From Bacteroidota bacterium (GTDB lineage: Bacteria; Bacteroidota; Bacteroidia; Flavobacteriales_D; Crocinitomicaceae): a DNA stretch of 64,000 nt. Under the pieces are notes generated by a model that was not told the origin of the DNA, ran no database searches, and was given only the letters and a program-made list of their open reading frames with translations. The first letter of the stretch is position 1, and the number at the start of each line of letters is the position of its first letter. The stretch is taken from assembly GCA_030148165.1 (NCBI GenBank), contig JASBTZ010000003.1, forward strand, positions 248,001 to 312,000. Direction: 5' to 3'. Both the position numbers and the translations under genes were made by a program. Of this stretch, positions 36,776-45,336 are shown in pieces.

Positions 36776-36967
36776 TTAATTCCAATTAAAGAAGATAGAA
36801 GACTGCCCACTACTCTCCATCTCCTCTCCTATTCTTACTGTATCCATTAGTTTTGCTACCTGAAAAATAGATAGCTGACTTTTTGAGCCTCGTACTCTGT
36901 GCTGCTCTAATTTGAATTTTGCAGCTTTAATTCTGTTGTTGATCATATCGAAGTTTGTTAGTTGCAT
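36776..36967 (-). CDS. Small protein of unknown function
   Basis: 63 aa from the ATG at 36965-36967. It is basic and largely helical (MINNRIKAAKFKLEQHRVRG, then SIFQVAKLMDTVRIGEEM). A strong terminator 30 bases after the stop argues that it is transcribed. I do not recognise the family. An ATGTAAACA half-site (about 37049-37057) lies upstream, matching half of the operator element described nearby, so it may belong to the same regulon. Confidence 0.55.
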   Translation of the reverse strand: MQLTNFDMINNRIKAAKFKLEQHRVRGSKSQLSIFQVAKLMDTVRIGEEMESSGQSSIFFNWN

Positions 36968-37139
36968 CTTGTTCAATTAATAAATTACACAGCAAGATTT
37001 ACGCCGATACTTTCACTTGGTTACAAAAACTTAAAAAAAAATTAATTTATGTAAACAAAAACATTGAATCATTAGCTCAAATAACTCTTTATAATTAATT
37101 GTTATCCAGCTAATTTAATTTAATAATGAAAAATGTGAA

Positions 37140-37358
37140 TTATTTTTGGATTAATGGGTAGATCAATTCTTCCAATCCATTTATTTTGATCTCTAGCATT
37201 AGTTCCAGTTGTCTTCCCAGCTTCCCATTTGGAAACCCTTTTTGTTTATACCAAACCAGATATGGTTCTGGAAGTTTGATTAAAAGCACACCTTTATACT
37301 TGCCATAAGGCATTCTCATGTTTGCCAACTCTACGAGTTCGTGCTTCTTATCTCCCAC
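37140..37358 (-). CDS. DUF3820 family protein
   Basis: 72 aa. MRMPYGKYKGVLLIKLPEPY and GFPNGKLGRQLELMLEIKI are the core of DUF3820, a small family sometimes called a quorum-sensing regulated virulence factor, with no proven function. The start is GTG at 37356-37358, whose last base in reading order sits in the stop of pepD (TAGTG, one shared base). The coupling suggests it is translated together with pepD. It is the last gene of ettA-pepD-DUF3820. Confidence 0.8.
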   Translation of the reverse strand: MGDKKHELVELANMRMPYGKYKGVLLIKLPEPYLVWYKQKGFPNGKLGRQLELMLEIKINGLEELIYPLIQK

Positions 37359-38812
37359 TATTTCTCAGGTATAGCTTCTAATGTTTTTAGGAAGTACGAC
37401 CAAAATTTCTTCACTGAAGATATTTGTACTTTTTCATCCGGAGAGTGTGCACCACGAATATTAGGTCCAAATGACACTGTATCGACTCCCGGCATATGCT
37501 GCAGTAAGATTCCACATTCCAGACCAGCGTGACATGCCTTTATCTGTGGCTCCTCATTAAATTCTTTCTTGTATAAGTCGGCCATTAGATGTAGTATCGC
37601 AGAATCCATGTTCGGTTGCCATCCCGGGTAATCTCCCGTTTGAGACACTTCACACCCCATTAATTCGAATACTGCTCGAATGGTCTCCGCTACATCATCC
37701 TTTGAGCTTTCAACACTTGACCGCTGTAATGATTGTGTCGTAAACAATCCGTCTTTTACAATAACTCTCGCAAGACTGGAAGACGCTTCAACCAGATCTT
37801 CTATATCAGGACTCATTCTGAAAACGCCGTTATGGACAGCTCTCAAAGTCATTATGATTTTGTCCTGATCTTTTTCTGATACACATTTAGCTTCTGTTGA
37901 TGTTGGATTCAGCTCAAAGACTAGATTCGGCTCAATGGTTTTTAGCTCCTCCTTAAGTATTGTTGAAAGCATGCCGAACTCACTTGAAAGCTGCCCTTCA
38001 AAATCGTGATGTATTGCTATTACGCATTCAGCTTCTCTTGGAATCGCATTTCGCAATCCGCCGCCATCAAAGGAAACAAGACGAAAATTCACGTCCTTCC
38101 CTAAACTATACAACAGACGAATCATCAGTTTATTTGCATTACCTCTACCCTTGTCAATATCCATTCCCGAGTGACCACCCAAAAGTCCTCGTATATTGAT
38201 TTTGAACAAAGCAAAGTCAGCAGGCAGGTCTTCAAGTTCATAATGATACTTGGTATTGGTATCTATTCCTCCGGCACAACCAATCGACAGCTCATCGTCA
38301 TCTTCCGTGTCGAGATTAAGCAAGATCTCACCCGACAGCATTGACGGATCTAACTCTTTTGCCCCTGTCATTCCGGTTTCTTCATCAATCGTGAATAATG
38401 CTTCGATAGGCGGATGCGGAATTGAATCACTTTCCAAAAGCCCCATGATTGTGGCTACACCTATTCCATTGTCAGCACCAAGCGTGGTACCATTAGCTTT
38501 AACCCAGTCACCATCAATGATCATGTCAATCCCTTGCCTGGCGAAATCAAAATCTGTTGAAGCATTCTTTTGATGCACCATATCCAGATGAGATTGAAGG
38601 ATAACCGTTTTTCTATTCTCCATGCCCGCTGTAGCCGGCTTCTTAATCACCACGTTGCCAATCGCATCTTTGTGTGTTTCCAATCCGAGTCTGGCGCCGA
38701 AATCCAACATAAATTGAATAACCTGCTCTTCTTTTTTAGAGGCTCTTGGCACAGCGTTCAGTGCTGCAAAGTTTTTCCAAATCTCCTTTGGCTCTAGTGT
38801 TTCTACACTCAT
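37358..38812 (-). CDS. pepD: Cytosol non-specific dipeptidase (M20C)
   Basis: A 484-aa zinc aminoacyl-histidine dipeptidase. The metal ligands are visible: His75 and Asp77 in ILQSHLDMVH, Asp114 in LGADNGIG, Glu144-Glu145 in DEETGMTGA, and Asp168 in NLDTEDD. A His in the C-terminal lid segment (IRGAHSPDE) is also present. The length matches PepD (485 aa in E. coli). It cleaves dipeptides such as carnosine-like Xaa-His. It is the middle gene of a tight operon, one base after ettA. Confidence 0.95.
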   Translation of the reverse strand: MSVETLEPKEIWKNFAALNAVPRASKKEEQVIQFMLDFGARLGLETHKDAIGNVVIKKPATAGMENRKTVILQSHLDMVHQKNASTDFDFARQGIDMIIDGDWVKANGTTLGADNGIGVATIMGLLESDSIPHPPIEALFTIDEETGMTGAKELDPSMLSGEILLNLDTEDDDELSIGCAGGIDTNTKYHYELEDLPADFALFKINIRGLLGGHSGMDIDKGRGNANKLMIRLLYSLGKDVNFRLVSFDGGGLRNAIPREAECVIAIHHDFEGQLSSEFGMLSTILKEELKTIEPNLVFELNPTSTEAKCVSEKDQDKIIMTLRAVHNGVFRMSPDIEDLVEASSSLARVIVKDGLFTTQSLQRSSVESSKDDVAETIRAVFELMGCEVSQTGDYPGWQPNMDSAILHLMADLYKKEFNEEPQIKACHAGLECGILLQHMPGVDTVSFGPNIRGAHSPDEKVQISSVKKFWSYFLKTLEAIPEK

Positions 38813-38813
38813 C

Positions 38814-40502
38814 CTACTCTTTTATTAGTTTTCTATACTTCAATCGTTTAGGTCCTTCATCTCCCAATCTTTTCTTACGATTCTCTTCGTATTCAGAATA
38901 AGTCCCTTCGAACCAATAAACCTCTGAATTACCTTCAAATGCAAGAATGTGTGTACAAATCCTGTCCAGGAACCATCGATCATGCGAAATCACAACGGCA
39001 CATCCTGCAAAATTCTGTATTCCTTCTTCCAATGCTCTGAGTGTATTTATGTCGATGTCATTCGTTGGCTCATCCAATAACAGCACGTTTGCTTCTGTCT
39101 TTAGTGTCATTGCCAGATGTAGTCTATTTCGCTCTCCGCCTGACAGAACATTGATTTTTTTATTCTGATCAGCTCCGTTGAAATTAAATTTTGACAAGTA
39201 AGCTCTGGAATTGATCTTCTGTGAACCTACCTCCACATATTCCAAGCCATTCGACACAACTTCAAAAACAGACTTCTCCGGATCAATATCTTTGTGGGTC
39301 TGATCGACATAACCAATCTCCACCGTATCTCCAACCACAAACTCACCGGAATCAGGTTCCAATTCACCCATGATCATTTTAAATATTGTCGTCTTTCCCG
39401 CCCCGTTTGGACCAATGATACCAACGATTCCAGCAGGTGGTAAATTGAAGTTCAGATCATCGTATAACAGCTTATCGCCAAACGATTTCGAAACATGGAT
39501 CGCATCGATCACATTCGTACCCAAGCGAGGTCCATTCGGAATCGGAATCTCCAAAACAGCCTCTTTTTGCTTTTGATCCTCCGCCAACATTTTATCATAG
39601 TTTGTCAATCGAGCCTTGTTTTTGGCGTGTCGACCTTTAGGATTCATACGCACCCACTCAAGCTCTCGTCCAAGCATTTTCTGACGTTTGGACTCCTGCT
39701 TCTCTTCTTGCTGCAGACGCTTCTGTTTTTGTTCCAGCCAAGAAGAATAATTTCCTTTCCACGGAATACCTTCACCGCGATCAAGCTCAAGTATCCAACC
39801 TGCAACATTATCCAGGAAGTATCTATCATGCGTCACTGCAATCACTGTTCCTTTGTATTGTTGCAAGTGCTGCTCCAACCAATCAATTGATTCGGCATCG
39901 AGGTGGTTCGTTGGTTCATCCAGCAACAAGATGTCGGGATTTTGAAGTAACAACCTGGTCAATGCTACACGTCTACGCTCCCCTCCTGATAAGGATTCTA
40001 TTTTCTGATCGTCCGGTGGACAACGAAGTGCGTCCATTGCCCGATCCAGTTTCGAGTCCAGCTCCCAGGCATCTAAAGCATCTATCTTATCCTGCACTTC
40101 TCCTTGTCTAGCGATTAGCTTTTCCATTTTGTCAGGATCGTTCATCACCGCCTCATCCATGAAGGAGTTGTTGATATCTTCATATTCTTTCAGAACGTCG
40201 ACAGTTTCCTGAACACCTTCCATCACGATCTCTTTGACCGTTTTACTTTTGTCGAGTTCAGGTTCCTGCGGCAAGTACCCAACGGAATAACCGTCAGCGA
40301 ATACAACTTCCCCCTGATACGATTGATCAAGGCCCGCAATGATCTTCATTACCGTTGATTTTCCGGAACCATTCAACCCAATGATACCGATCTTCGCACC
40401 GTAGAAGAATGACAGGTAAATATCTTTTATTATTTGCTTGCCGGCCGGTGTTGATTTTGATACACCAACCATTGAAAAAATGATCTTCTTGTCTTCAGAC
40501 AT
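38814..40502 (-). CDS. ettA: Energy-dependent translational throttle protein EttA
   Basis: A 562-aa ABC-F protein with two ATPase domains and no membrane part. The first has GLNGSGKSTV, SLSGGERRRVAL and LLLDEPTNHLDAESI. The second has GPNGAGKTTI, LSGGERNRLHL and LLLDEPTNDIDI. The interdomain linker and arm (about 240-330) are the EttA type, with RMNPKGRHAKNKARL. It gates the first elongation step on the ribosome according to ATP/ADP. It is the first gene of the operon with pepD and DUF3820. An ACATATGTAAA element runs across its start codon. Confidence 0.96.
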   Translation of the reverse strand: MSEDKKIIFSMVGVSKSTPAGKQIIKDIYLSFFYGAKIGIIGLNGSGKSTVMKIIAGLDQSYQGEVVFADGYSVGYLPQEPELDKSKTVKEIVMEGVQETVDVLKEYEDINNSFMDEAVMNDPDKMEKLIARQGEVQDKIDALDAWELDSKLDRAMDALRCPPDDQKIESLSGGERRRVALTRLLLQNPDILLLDEPTNHLDAESIDWLEQHLQQYKGTVIAVTHDRYFLDNVAGWILELDRGEGIPWKGNYSSWLEQKQKRLQQEEKQESKRQKMLGRELEWVRMNPKGRHAKNKARLTNYDKMLAEDQKQKEAVLEIPIPNGPRLGTNVIDAIHVSKSFGDKLLYDDLNFNLPPAGIVGIIGPNGAGKTTIFKMIMGELEPDSGEFVVGDTVEIGYVDQTHKDIDPEKSVFEVVSNGLEYVEVGSQKINSRAYLSKFNFNGADQNKKINVLSGGERNRLHLAMTLKTEANVLLLDEPTNDIDINTLRALEEGIQNFAGCAVVISHDRWFLDRICTHILAFEGNSEVYWFEGTYSEYEENRKKRLGDEGPKRLKYRKLIKE

Positions 40503-40576
40503 ATGTAAATTTTAGAGAAAGCTAAAGTTAGAAAAACTTTCTGCTTCAATTATTTGAATGGTCGAAATTCTAATAT

Positions 40577-40604
40577 AAAAAAAGGAAGACCATTGGACTT
40601 CCTT
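40577..40604 (-). terminator. Rho-independent terminator
   Basis: On the minus strand, AAGGAAG/CTTCCTT forms a 7-bp stem around a 9-base loop, followed by a T run (plus-strand A run 40577-40583). It ends the DUF5362-like gene. Confidence 0.75.
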
Positions 40605-40625
40605 GCTAATTCGTTTCGAATTCTG

Positions 40626-41075
40626 TTAAAATCCGCCTGCTGCTCCGATAATCCCTAGAAATAGGAACATAATAATATAAATACCGATAATGACAATCGT
40701 CATAATACCAACGAACTTAAACATTAGTTCAAGATTTTTAAAACCTGAATCGATGTCTTTTACAGCGCCTTTCTCTAATCCATTAGTCACGTTGTTCGCA
40801 TACTTTAATAGAAATAAGCACGGAAAAAAGTAAACACCGGCCAACACGATATACATTACCCCGAAAACTCCCAATTGTGGACCTCCAAATCCACCCATCA
40901 TAGCTCCCATCACAATAACACCCAACGCTGCTATGACCATAATTCCAGTAAAAACAAATCCTATAATAGCTAAAAATTTTCCCCATTTGGCACCAGATAC
41001 AATTGCTCTCCTCGCTACATCACTGATAACTATTTCTGTTCCTGTTCCTGCTACATTATCTATAGATTCTTCCAT
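40626..41075 (-). CDS. DUF5362-like membrane protein
   Basis: 149 aa from the ATG at 41073-41075; an upstream in-frame start adds a Lys-rich lead. There are four hydrophobic segments (about 25-50, 60-85, 90-103 and 118-146), including the glycine-rich IVMGAMMGGFGGPQLGVFG. The layout fits DUF5362, small Bacteroidota membrane proteins of unknown function. It stands alone. Confidence 0.65.
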   Translation of the reverse strand: MEESIDNVAGTGTEIVISDVARRAIVSGAKWGKFLAIIGFVFTGIMVIAALGVIVMGAMMGGFGGPQLGVFGVMYIVLAGVYFFPCLFLLKYANNVTNGLEKGAVKDIDSGFKNLELMFKFVGIMTIVIIGIYIIMFLFLGIIGAAGGF

Positions 41076-41300
41076 TTTTTTTGTTTTAATAATTTTCGAA
41101 TTCATCAAAAAAGATCCTGCATTTCTTTATCGATCATTTCTTGTTGACATCTATCACATTGAGATGCCATTGGCTCCCTTTATGCAAGTGAAATAATCGA
41201 CAACAAATCAAAAACTGCTAAGAATCGAAGTCCATATCGCAGTAATCTTTAGGTCTTTATTTGGAATCTGATTTAATTTTATAAACTATATTATATAAAT

Positions 41301-41322
41301 AAGCCCCTAACATTAGGGGCTT
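41301..41322 (-). terminator. Hairpin, probable terminator
   Basis: AAGCCCCTA/TAGGGGCTT forms a perfect 9-bp stem with a 4-base loop in the space after the stop of the 41365 gene. The T run is broken (TTATTTATA), so its strength is uncertain. Confidence 0.65.
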
Positions 41323-41364
41323 ATAATAATATTTGACTCTTGCTGTAAAAAAGATATTAAAATC

Positions 41365-41874
41365 TTAGTTTACAAGGTGCTTTCTGTTAGCATTGTACAT
41401 AAGTACAAAGGCTAAATTAATAACAACAGCTATTACAACACTTGTCCATGCAGCAGCTTGTGCAGCACCATCTAAAGCACTTGACGCTTCGCTAAATGCT
41501 TGAGCGAATTCATCGTCCATACCTAAATCATTAGCGGTGTCAACAACGCTACTTACCGTAGAACCAAATGTAACCGCGTAATAAACGCTTGATACAACTG
41601 CTAAAATTGCTCCTCCAAGGTATAATTTGAAACCTTGTTTTTTGAGACCCCACATTTGAATTGCGCCAAACAAGCAAAGCACTGCAGCTAGTAGAGCTAA
41701 CACTTGTGGCACTATAGGCATTATTGGAAAGTAAGATGCTAAGGCAGCACTTCCGGCTAACCCCATTATTCCCCCTAGAACTCCAATTCCTGAGCCAATA
41801 AAGGTCAAAATACACAGCACTGTAAGAAACCCTGGTCTCTTAGCTGCTCCTGTTGATACATTTTCTTCAGACAT
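41365..41874 (-). CDS. Small four-helix membrane protein
   Basis: 169 aa. Four hydrophobic segments (about 18-46, 55-76, 84-105 and 140-160) are joined by short loops, with a polar loop NDLGMDDEFAQAFSEASSAL (about 114-133). Unannotated relatives of this type are common in Flavobacteriia, often beside the DUF5362 type as here. The function is unknown. It is a single gene with a hairpin downstream. Confidence 0.6.
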   Translation of the reverse strand: MSEENVSTGAAKRPGFLTVLCILTFIGSGIGVLGGIMGLAGSAALASYFPIMPIVPQVLALLAAVLCLFGAIQMWGLKKQGFKLYLGGAILAVVSSVYYAVTFGSTVSSVVDTANDLGMDDEFAQAFSEASSALDGAAQAAAWTSVVIAVVINLAFVLMYNANRKHLVN

Positions 41875-42015
41875 AATATTAGTTTTTAGTTATGACGGCT
41901 AATATATAAAATTCATTTTTTCAAAAAACAACAATCTTTAAAATTTAATAGAAAACATATTAACATTTATCTATGGATTTCTATAATTCAACGAATTTTC
42001 CGATCTTTACATTAG

Positions 42016-42642
42016 ATGAAATCGACCTTTAATATTATACTTCTCGTATTGATCGTAAGTCTTGCCGGGTGCAGAAAAGGCAGGCATGAATTTACGATAA
42101 AGGGTCAAATCAATGATTCAACTTTCGGTCAGCTTTTACTTAATTGTCAGATCTCTCTTTATGAAGTTGAAGCAGGTGCAGCCGATTCAATATTGATAGA
42201 TTCATTTACTTCGACTGATGGAACATATAGCTTTACCTTTGAGCGTAAAAGAATGGAGGAATACATCCTTTATGTCAACAAGACAGGATATTTCCCATTA
42301 GCTAAGCACATTCCTTTTGGTGATCTGACTACGAAAGAAGATAATATCTACAACTATGTCACCAATGCGAAATCCTGGGTTCAGCTTCATTTTGTCAACA
42401 TCAACCCACAACCCTTCGATCAGCTAAACTTCATCAAACAGGCGGGAAAAGTTGATTGCGCAGAGTGTTGCCCAACAACAGAGCAATATATCATAAATAC
42501 TCCCGACACAAGCATTTATTGCATCAACGATGGCAATACCACTTATTCGTTAGTTTGGTATGATCCTGTGAATGGAGTGAACGGTGTGGAATCGGTTGTG
42601 ACGGTCGCCTTTGATACCACTGAACTTTTGGTAACCTATTAA
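42016..42642 (+). CDS. Lipoprotein of unknown function
   Basis: 208 aa. A lipoprotein signal ends in SLAGC (Cys19). The first mature part (GQINDSTFGQLLLNCQISLY) looks like a carboxypeptidase-regulatory-like beta sandwich. A pair of Cys clusters near the end (DCAECCPTTEQYI, SIYCIND) could form disulfides. I do not recognise the family. Its stop is directly next to the stop of the convergent helicase gene, with no bases between them. Confidence 0.65.
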   Translation: MKSTFNIILLVLIVSLAGCRKGRHEFTIKGQINDSTFGQLLLNCQISLYEVEAGAADSILIDSFTSTDGTYSFTFERKRMEEYILYVNKTGYFPLAKHIPFGDLTTKEDNIYNYVTNAKSWVQLHFVNINPQPFDQLNFIKQAGKVDCAECCPTTEQYIINTPDTSIYCINDGNTTYSLVWYDPVNGVNGVESVVTVAFDTTELLVTY

Positions 42643-44154
42643 CTATTCGTCATCAAGCACTTCACGAAGACGTTGTCTTAACTGACGATTATATGTCTCC
42701 ATTACATACTTAAAGTAATTCGGCGTGCTTTTAGTTATACACTTGGTATAGTGCTTCAGGCGATGTTCTATATGACCTTGTATCTGCTCCATGATCTCCA
42801 GTGCATGAAAGAAATCTTCGGACGCATCCCGGATGGCAATAAAATGGTTTTCAAGAGACATGTTCACCGCTTCTTTACCTTTTTCACCATTGTCAATGCA
42901 GTCGTAATAAACATCTTTAATGTTGAATTCATCCAGGAAAGAGATGTTTAAAACTTCTTCCATTCCACGCGGAAACTCATAATCTACTTCAAATTCCATG
43001 TCTTCTGACTCACTCAGTCGTGACTCCAGAAAACGATCAGGGAACCGGAATGCATCTTGCCAATTGATATAATCCTGCCAAAGACCAAACCGGCGAACAT
43101 TATTTCCAAGATCAATTAATTTAAATCGATCCTTCTTAGGTAATTTACGTGATCCCCGTCCGATCATCTGGTGATACAGCGTTAAAGATCTCGTTGCCCT
43201 GTTCAAAATAATCGTTTCGACTGTTGGCTCATCAAAACCTGTTGTCAAGATTCCTACAGAAGTAAGTATTGCATCGGGCGTTTCTTTAAACCATCTTAAG
43301 ACGTCCTTCCGGTCTTTATCACTGAAGGTTGAATCCAGGTGTCGAATTTGATAACCTCGCTTCTTAAAAGTTTCCGCCACACGTATTGACGTGTCTATCC
43401 CTGAGTTGAATATCAACGTCTTGTCACCTACTGCAACCTCTTCATAAGCAAAAAGCAATTTCTCTTGCATGAAATAATTACCGTAAACTACATCGGATGA
43501 ACTTACCGTAAAATCCCCGTTAGATCCAATCTTCAGTCCGTGAAGATTTACATCGTACGTATAGGTGTCCGCATCAGCCAGGTATCCTCCTTCAATCAAG
43601 GACGATATACTCTCACCAACCACCAATTTGTTGTAATTATCGTTTAAGGGCAGAGCTTTGTTGCTACTCAATGGTGTAGCCGTTACCCCAAGAATATTAA
43701 TATTATCATAAAACTGGAATATTTTTCGGAAACTATTGTAATGGGCCTCGTCGACAATCACAAGTCCTACTCCTTCAATAAAGTTTTCGTCATCATTCAA
43801 GCGATTATTCAAGGTCTCCACCATTGCGATAAAGCATTGAAACTCATCTTGGTCCGGAATTTCTTTAACCTCGCTGTTGATTACCTTATTATTCACCCCA
43901 ATAGCTTGTAATTGCTTGGATGTTTGAATTGAAAGCTCAATTCGGTGAGTAAGGATCAATACCTTTTCCTTGAACTCTTCAATGTATTTTTTGGTGATTT
44001 CTGAGAAAATGACAGTCTTCCCTCCTCCTGTTGGCAATTGAAATAAAAGATTGAAATCCTTGCCGTTATCTCTTATTTCATCAAGTATCAGATTAACTGT
44101 ATTTTCTTGAAAAGGATAGAGGACTTTTGCTTCGTATAACTCAGTATCGATCAT
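42643..44154 (-). CDS. DEAD/DEAH-box superfamily 2 helicase
   Basis: 503 aa. Walker A is LPTGGGKTV (40-48, Lys46), Walker B is VDEAH (134-138), motif III is GVTATP, and motif VI is QMIGRGSRKLPK. The helicase core takes up the first 370 residues. The remaining 130 (YECID, helical) match no nuclease domain I know. It resembles SSL2/type I restriction-like helicases, but no methylase or nuclease gene is near, so a restriction or defence role is unsupported. A perfect -7 box lies 25 nt upstream of the start. Confidence 0.85.
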   Translation of the reverse strand: MIDTELYEAKVLYPFQENTVNLILDEIRDNGKDFNLLFQLPTGGGKTVIFSEITKKYIEEFKEKVLILTHRIELSIQTSKQLQAIGVNNKVINSEVKEIPDQDEFQCFIAMVETLNNRLNDDENFIEGVGLVIVDEAHYNSFRKIFQFYDNINILGVTATPLSSNKALPLNDNYNKLVVGESISSLIEGGYLADADTYTYDVNLHGLKIGSNGDFTVSSSDVVYGNYFMQEKLLFAYEEVAVGDKTLIFNSGIDTSIRVAETFKKRGYQIRHLDSTFSDKDRKDVLRWFKETPDAILTSVGILTTGFDEPTVETIILNRATRSLTLYHQMIGRGSRKLPKKDRFKLIDLGNNVRRFGLWQDYINWQDAFRFPDRFLESRLSESEDMEFEVDYEFPRGMEEVLNISFLDEFNIKDVYYDCIDNGEKGKEAVNMSLENHFIAIRDASEDFFHALEIMEQIQGHIEHRLKHYTKCITKSTPNYFKYVMETYNRQLRQRLREVLDDE

Positions 44155-44179
44155 AGGGTGATTTACAAAATCAAGGCTA

Positions 44180-44187
44180 CAAAATTA
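44180..44187 (-). promoter_or_regulatory. Perfect -7 box for the helicase
   Basis: TAATTTTG on the minus strand, 25 nt before the ATG at 44152-44154. Confidence 0.5.
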
Positions 44188-44261
44188 CTGTTCTTTTAAC
44201 GAAAAGACAAATAAAGCGTGATGGAATGCTGAGAATGTTTATTGAAATCCTAAATACTATT

Positions 44262-44280
44262 ATTGATAAAATTTATCAAT
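44262..44280. promoter_or_regulatory. Fur/PerR-like box upstream of trxB
   Basis: ATTGATAAAATTTATCAAT is a perfect 9-1-9 inverted repeat. Its 7-1-7 core TGATAAA-A-TTTATCA differs from the Fur consensus TGATAAT-N-ATTATCA at one base per half. It lies about 20 bases upstream of the trxB -7 box, over the expected -33 region, as a repressor site would. Confidence 0.6.
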
Positions 44281-44299
44281 GTCAATTTAGCTGAAGTGT

Positions 44300-44307
44300 T
44301 ATTTTTG
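44300..44307 (+). promoter_or_regulatory. Perfect -7 box for trxB
   Basis: TATTTTTG lies 29 nt before the trxB ATG, just downstream of the Fur/PerR-like dyad. Confidence 0.6.
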
Positions 44308-44336
44308 TTTTCACATAAATCAAAGACAATAAAGAA

Positions 44337-45287
44337 ATGAGTGAAGTTGAAAGAATAAAGTGCCTGATCATTGGATCTGGTCCCGCGGGTTACACTGCCG
44401 CTATTTACGCGGCACGTGCAGATATGCAGCCTGTCATGTATCAGGGAATGCAACCTGGCGGTCAGCTAACAACAACGAACGAAGTAGAAAATTTTCCGGG
44501 TTATCCTGATGGTGTAACCGGTCCTGAAATGATGATTCAGCTTGAACAACAGGCAAAGCGATTTGACACGGATGTTCGTTTTGGCTTCATTACAAAAGTT
44601 GATTTTTCAGGAGATGTTCACAAATGCTGGGCTGATGACGGCAAAGAGATCCATGCAGACACGGTTATTATTTCAACCGGTGCTTCCGCTAAATACTTAG
44701 GACTCGAAAGTGAGCAGTTTTATTTAAGTAATGGTGGAGGTGTTTCAGCTTGCGCTGTGTGTGACGGGTTTTTCTATCGGGGCCAGGAAACCGTGATCGT
44801 TGGCGCCGGTGACTCTGCTTGTGAAGAAGCTCATTACCTCTCTAAACTGTGTACTAAGGTCACCATGCTCGTACGAAGAGATGAGTTCAGAGCGTCCAAG
44901 ATCATGGAAGAACGCGTAAAGAATACACCAAATATTGAAATTCTATACAATACGGAAGCTGAAGAAGTGCTTGGTGACGGTCAGGTGGTTGAAGGAGTTC
45001 GTGCGAAAAACAATAAGACAGGTGAAGAGATGGTTATCCCTTGTACAGGTTTCTTTGTGGCAATAGGACATAAACCAAACACAGATATTTTTAAAGATTA
45101 TATCAACCTGGATGAAACAGGTTATATCAAGTATGAAAAGCCCGGGACTTCCTTAACGAACGTACCGGGAGTATTTGTTGCTGGTGATGCAGCTGACAAA
45201 ACATACCGACAAGCTGTCACAGCGGCGGGAACAGGTTGTATGGCAGCCTTGGATGCTGAACGTTTTTTGTCTGCTAAAGGACATTAA
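44337..45287 (+). CDS. trxB: Thioredoxin-disulfide reductase
   Basis: A 316-aa low-molecular-weight FAD/NADPH enzyme that reduces thioredoxin. The FAD loop is IIGSGPAGYTAA (10-21), the redox disulfide is Cys139-Ala-Val-Cys142 followed by Asp, the NADPH loop is IVGAGDSACEEA, and GVFVAGDAADKTYRQ is the second FAD motif. The length matches E. coli TrxB (321 aa). A dyad resembling a Fur/PerR box sits above its -7 element, suggesting peroxide or iron control. A terminator follows. Confidence 0.97.
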   Translation: MSEVERIKCLIIGSGPAGYTAAIYAARADMQPVMYQGMQPGGQLTTTNEVENFPGYPDGVTGPEMMIQLEQQAKRFDTDVRFGFITKVDFSGDVHKCWADDGKEIHADTVIISTGASAKYLGLESEQFYLSNGGGVSACAVCDGFFYRGQETVIVGAGDSACEEAHYLSKLCTKVTMLVRRDEFRASKIMEERVKNTPNIEILYNTEAEEVLGDGQVVEGVRAKNNKTGEEMVIPCTGFFVAIGHKPNTDIFKDYINLDETGYIKYEKPGTSLTNVPGVFVAGDAADKTYRQAVTAAGTGCMAALDAERFLSAKGH

Positions 45288-45306
45288 GATTTTGATTGAT
45301 TCAAAT

Positions 45307-45334
45307 AAAAGGGAGGCAAATGCTTCCCTTTTTT
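45307..45334. terminator. Bidirectional rho-independent terminator
   Basis: GGGAGGC/GCTTCCC (one G-T pair) has an AAAT loop, flanked by AAAA on the left and six Ts on the right. It serves the convergent trxB and DUF4328 genes. Confidence 0.85.
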
Positions 45335-45336
45335 AA

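Noticed and set aside
39495-39890. 131-aa plus-strand frame inside ettA
   Set aside because: The ettA frame on the other strand has complete, conserved ABC-F motifs over the same bases.
44262-44280. FNR/CRP-type box (TTGAT-N-ATCAA)
   Set aside because: The half-sites TTGAT and ATCAA are separated by 7 bases, whereas an FNR box needs 4. The 7-1-7 Fur-type reading fits better.
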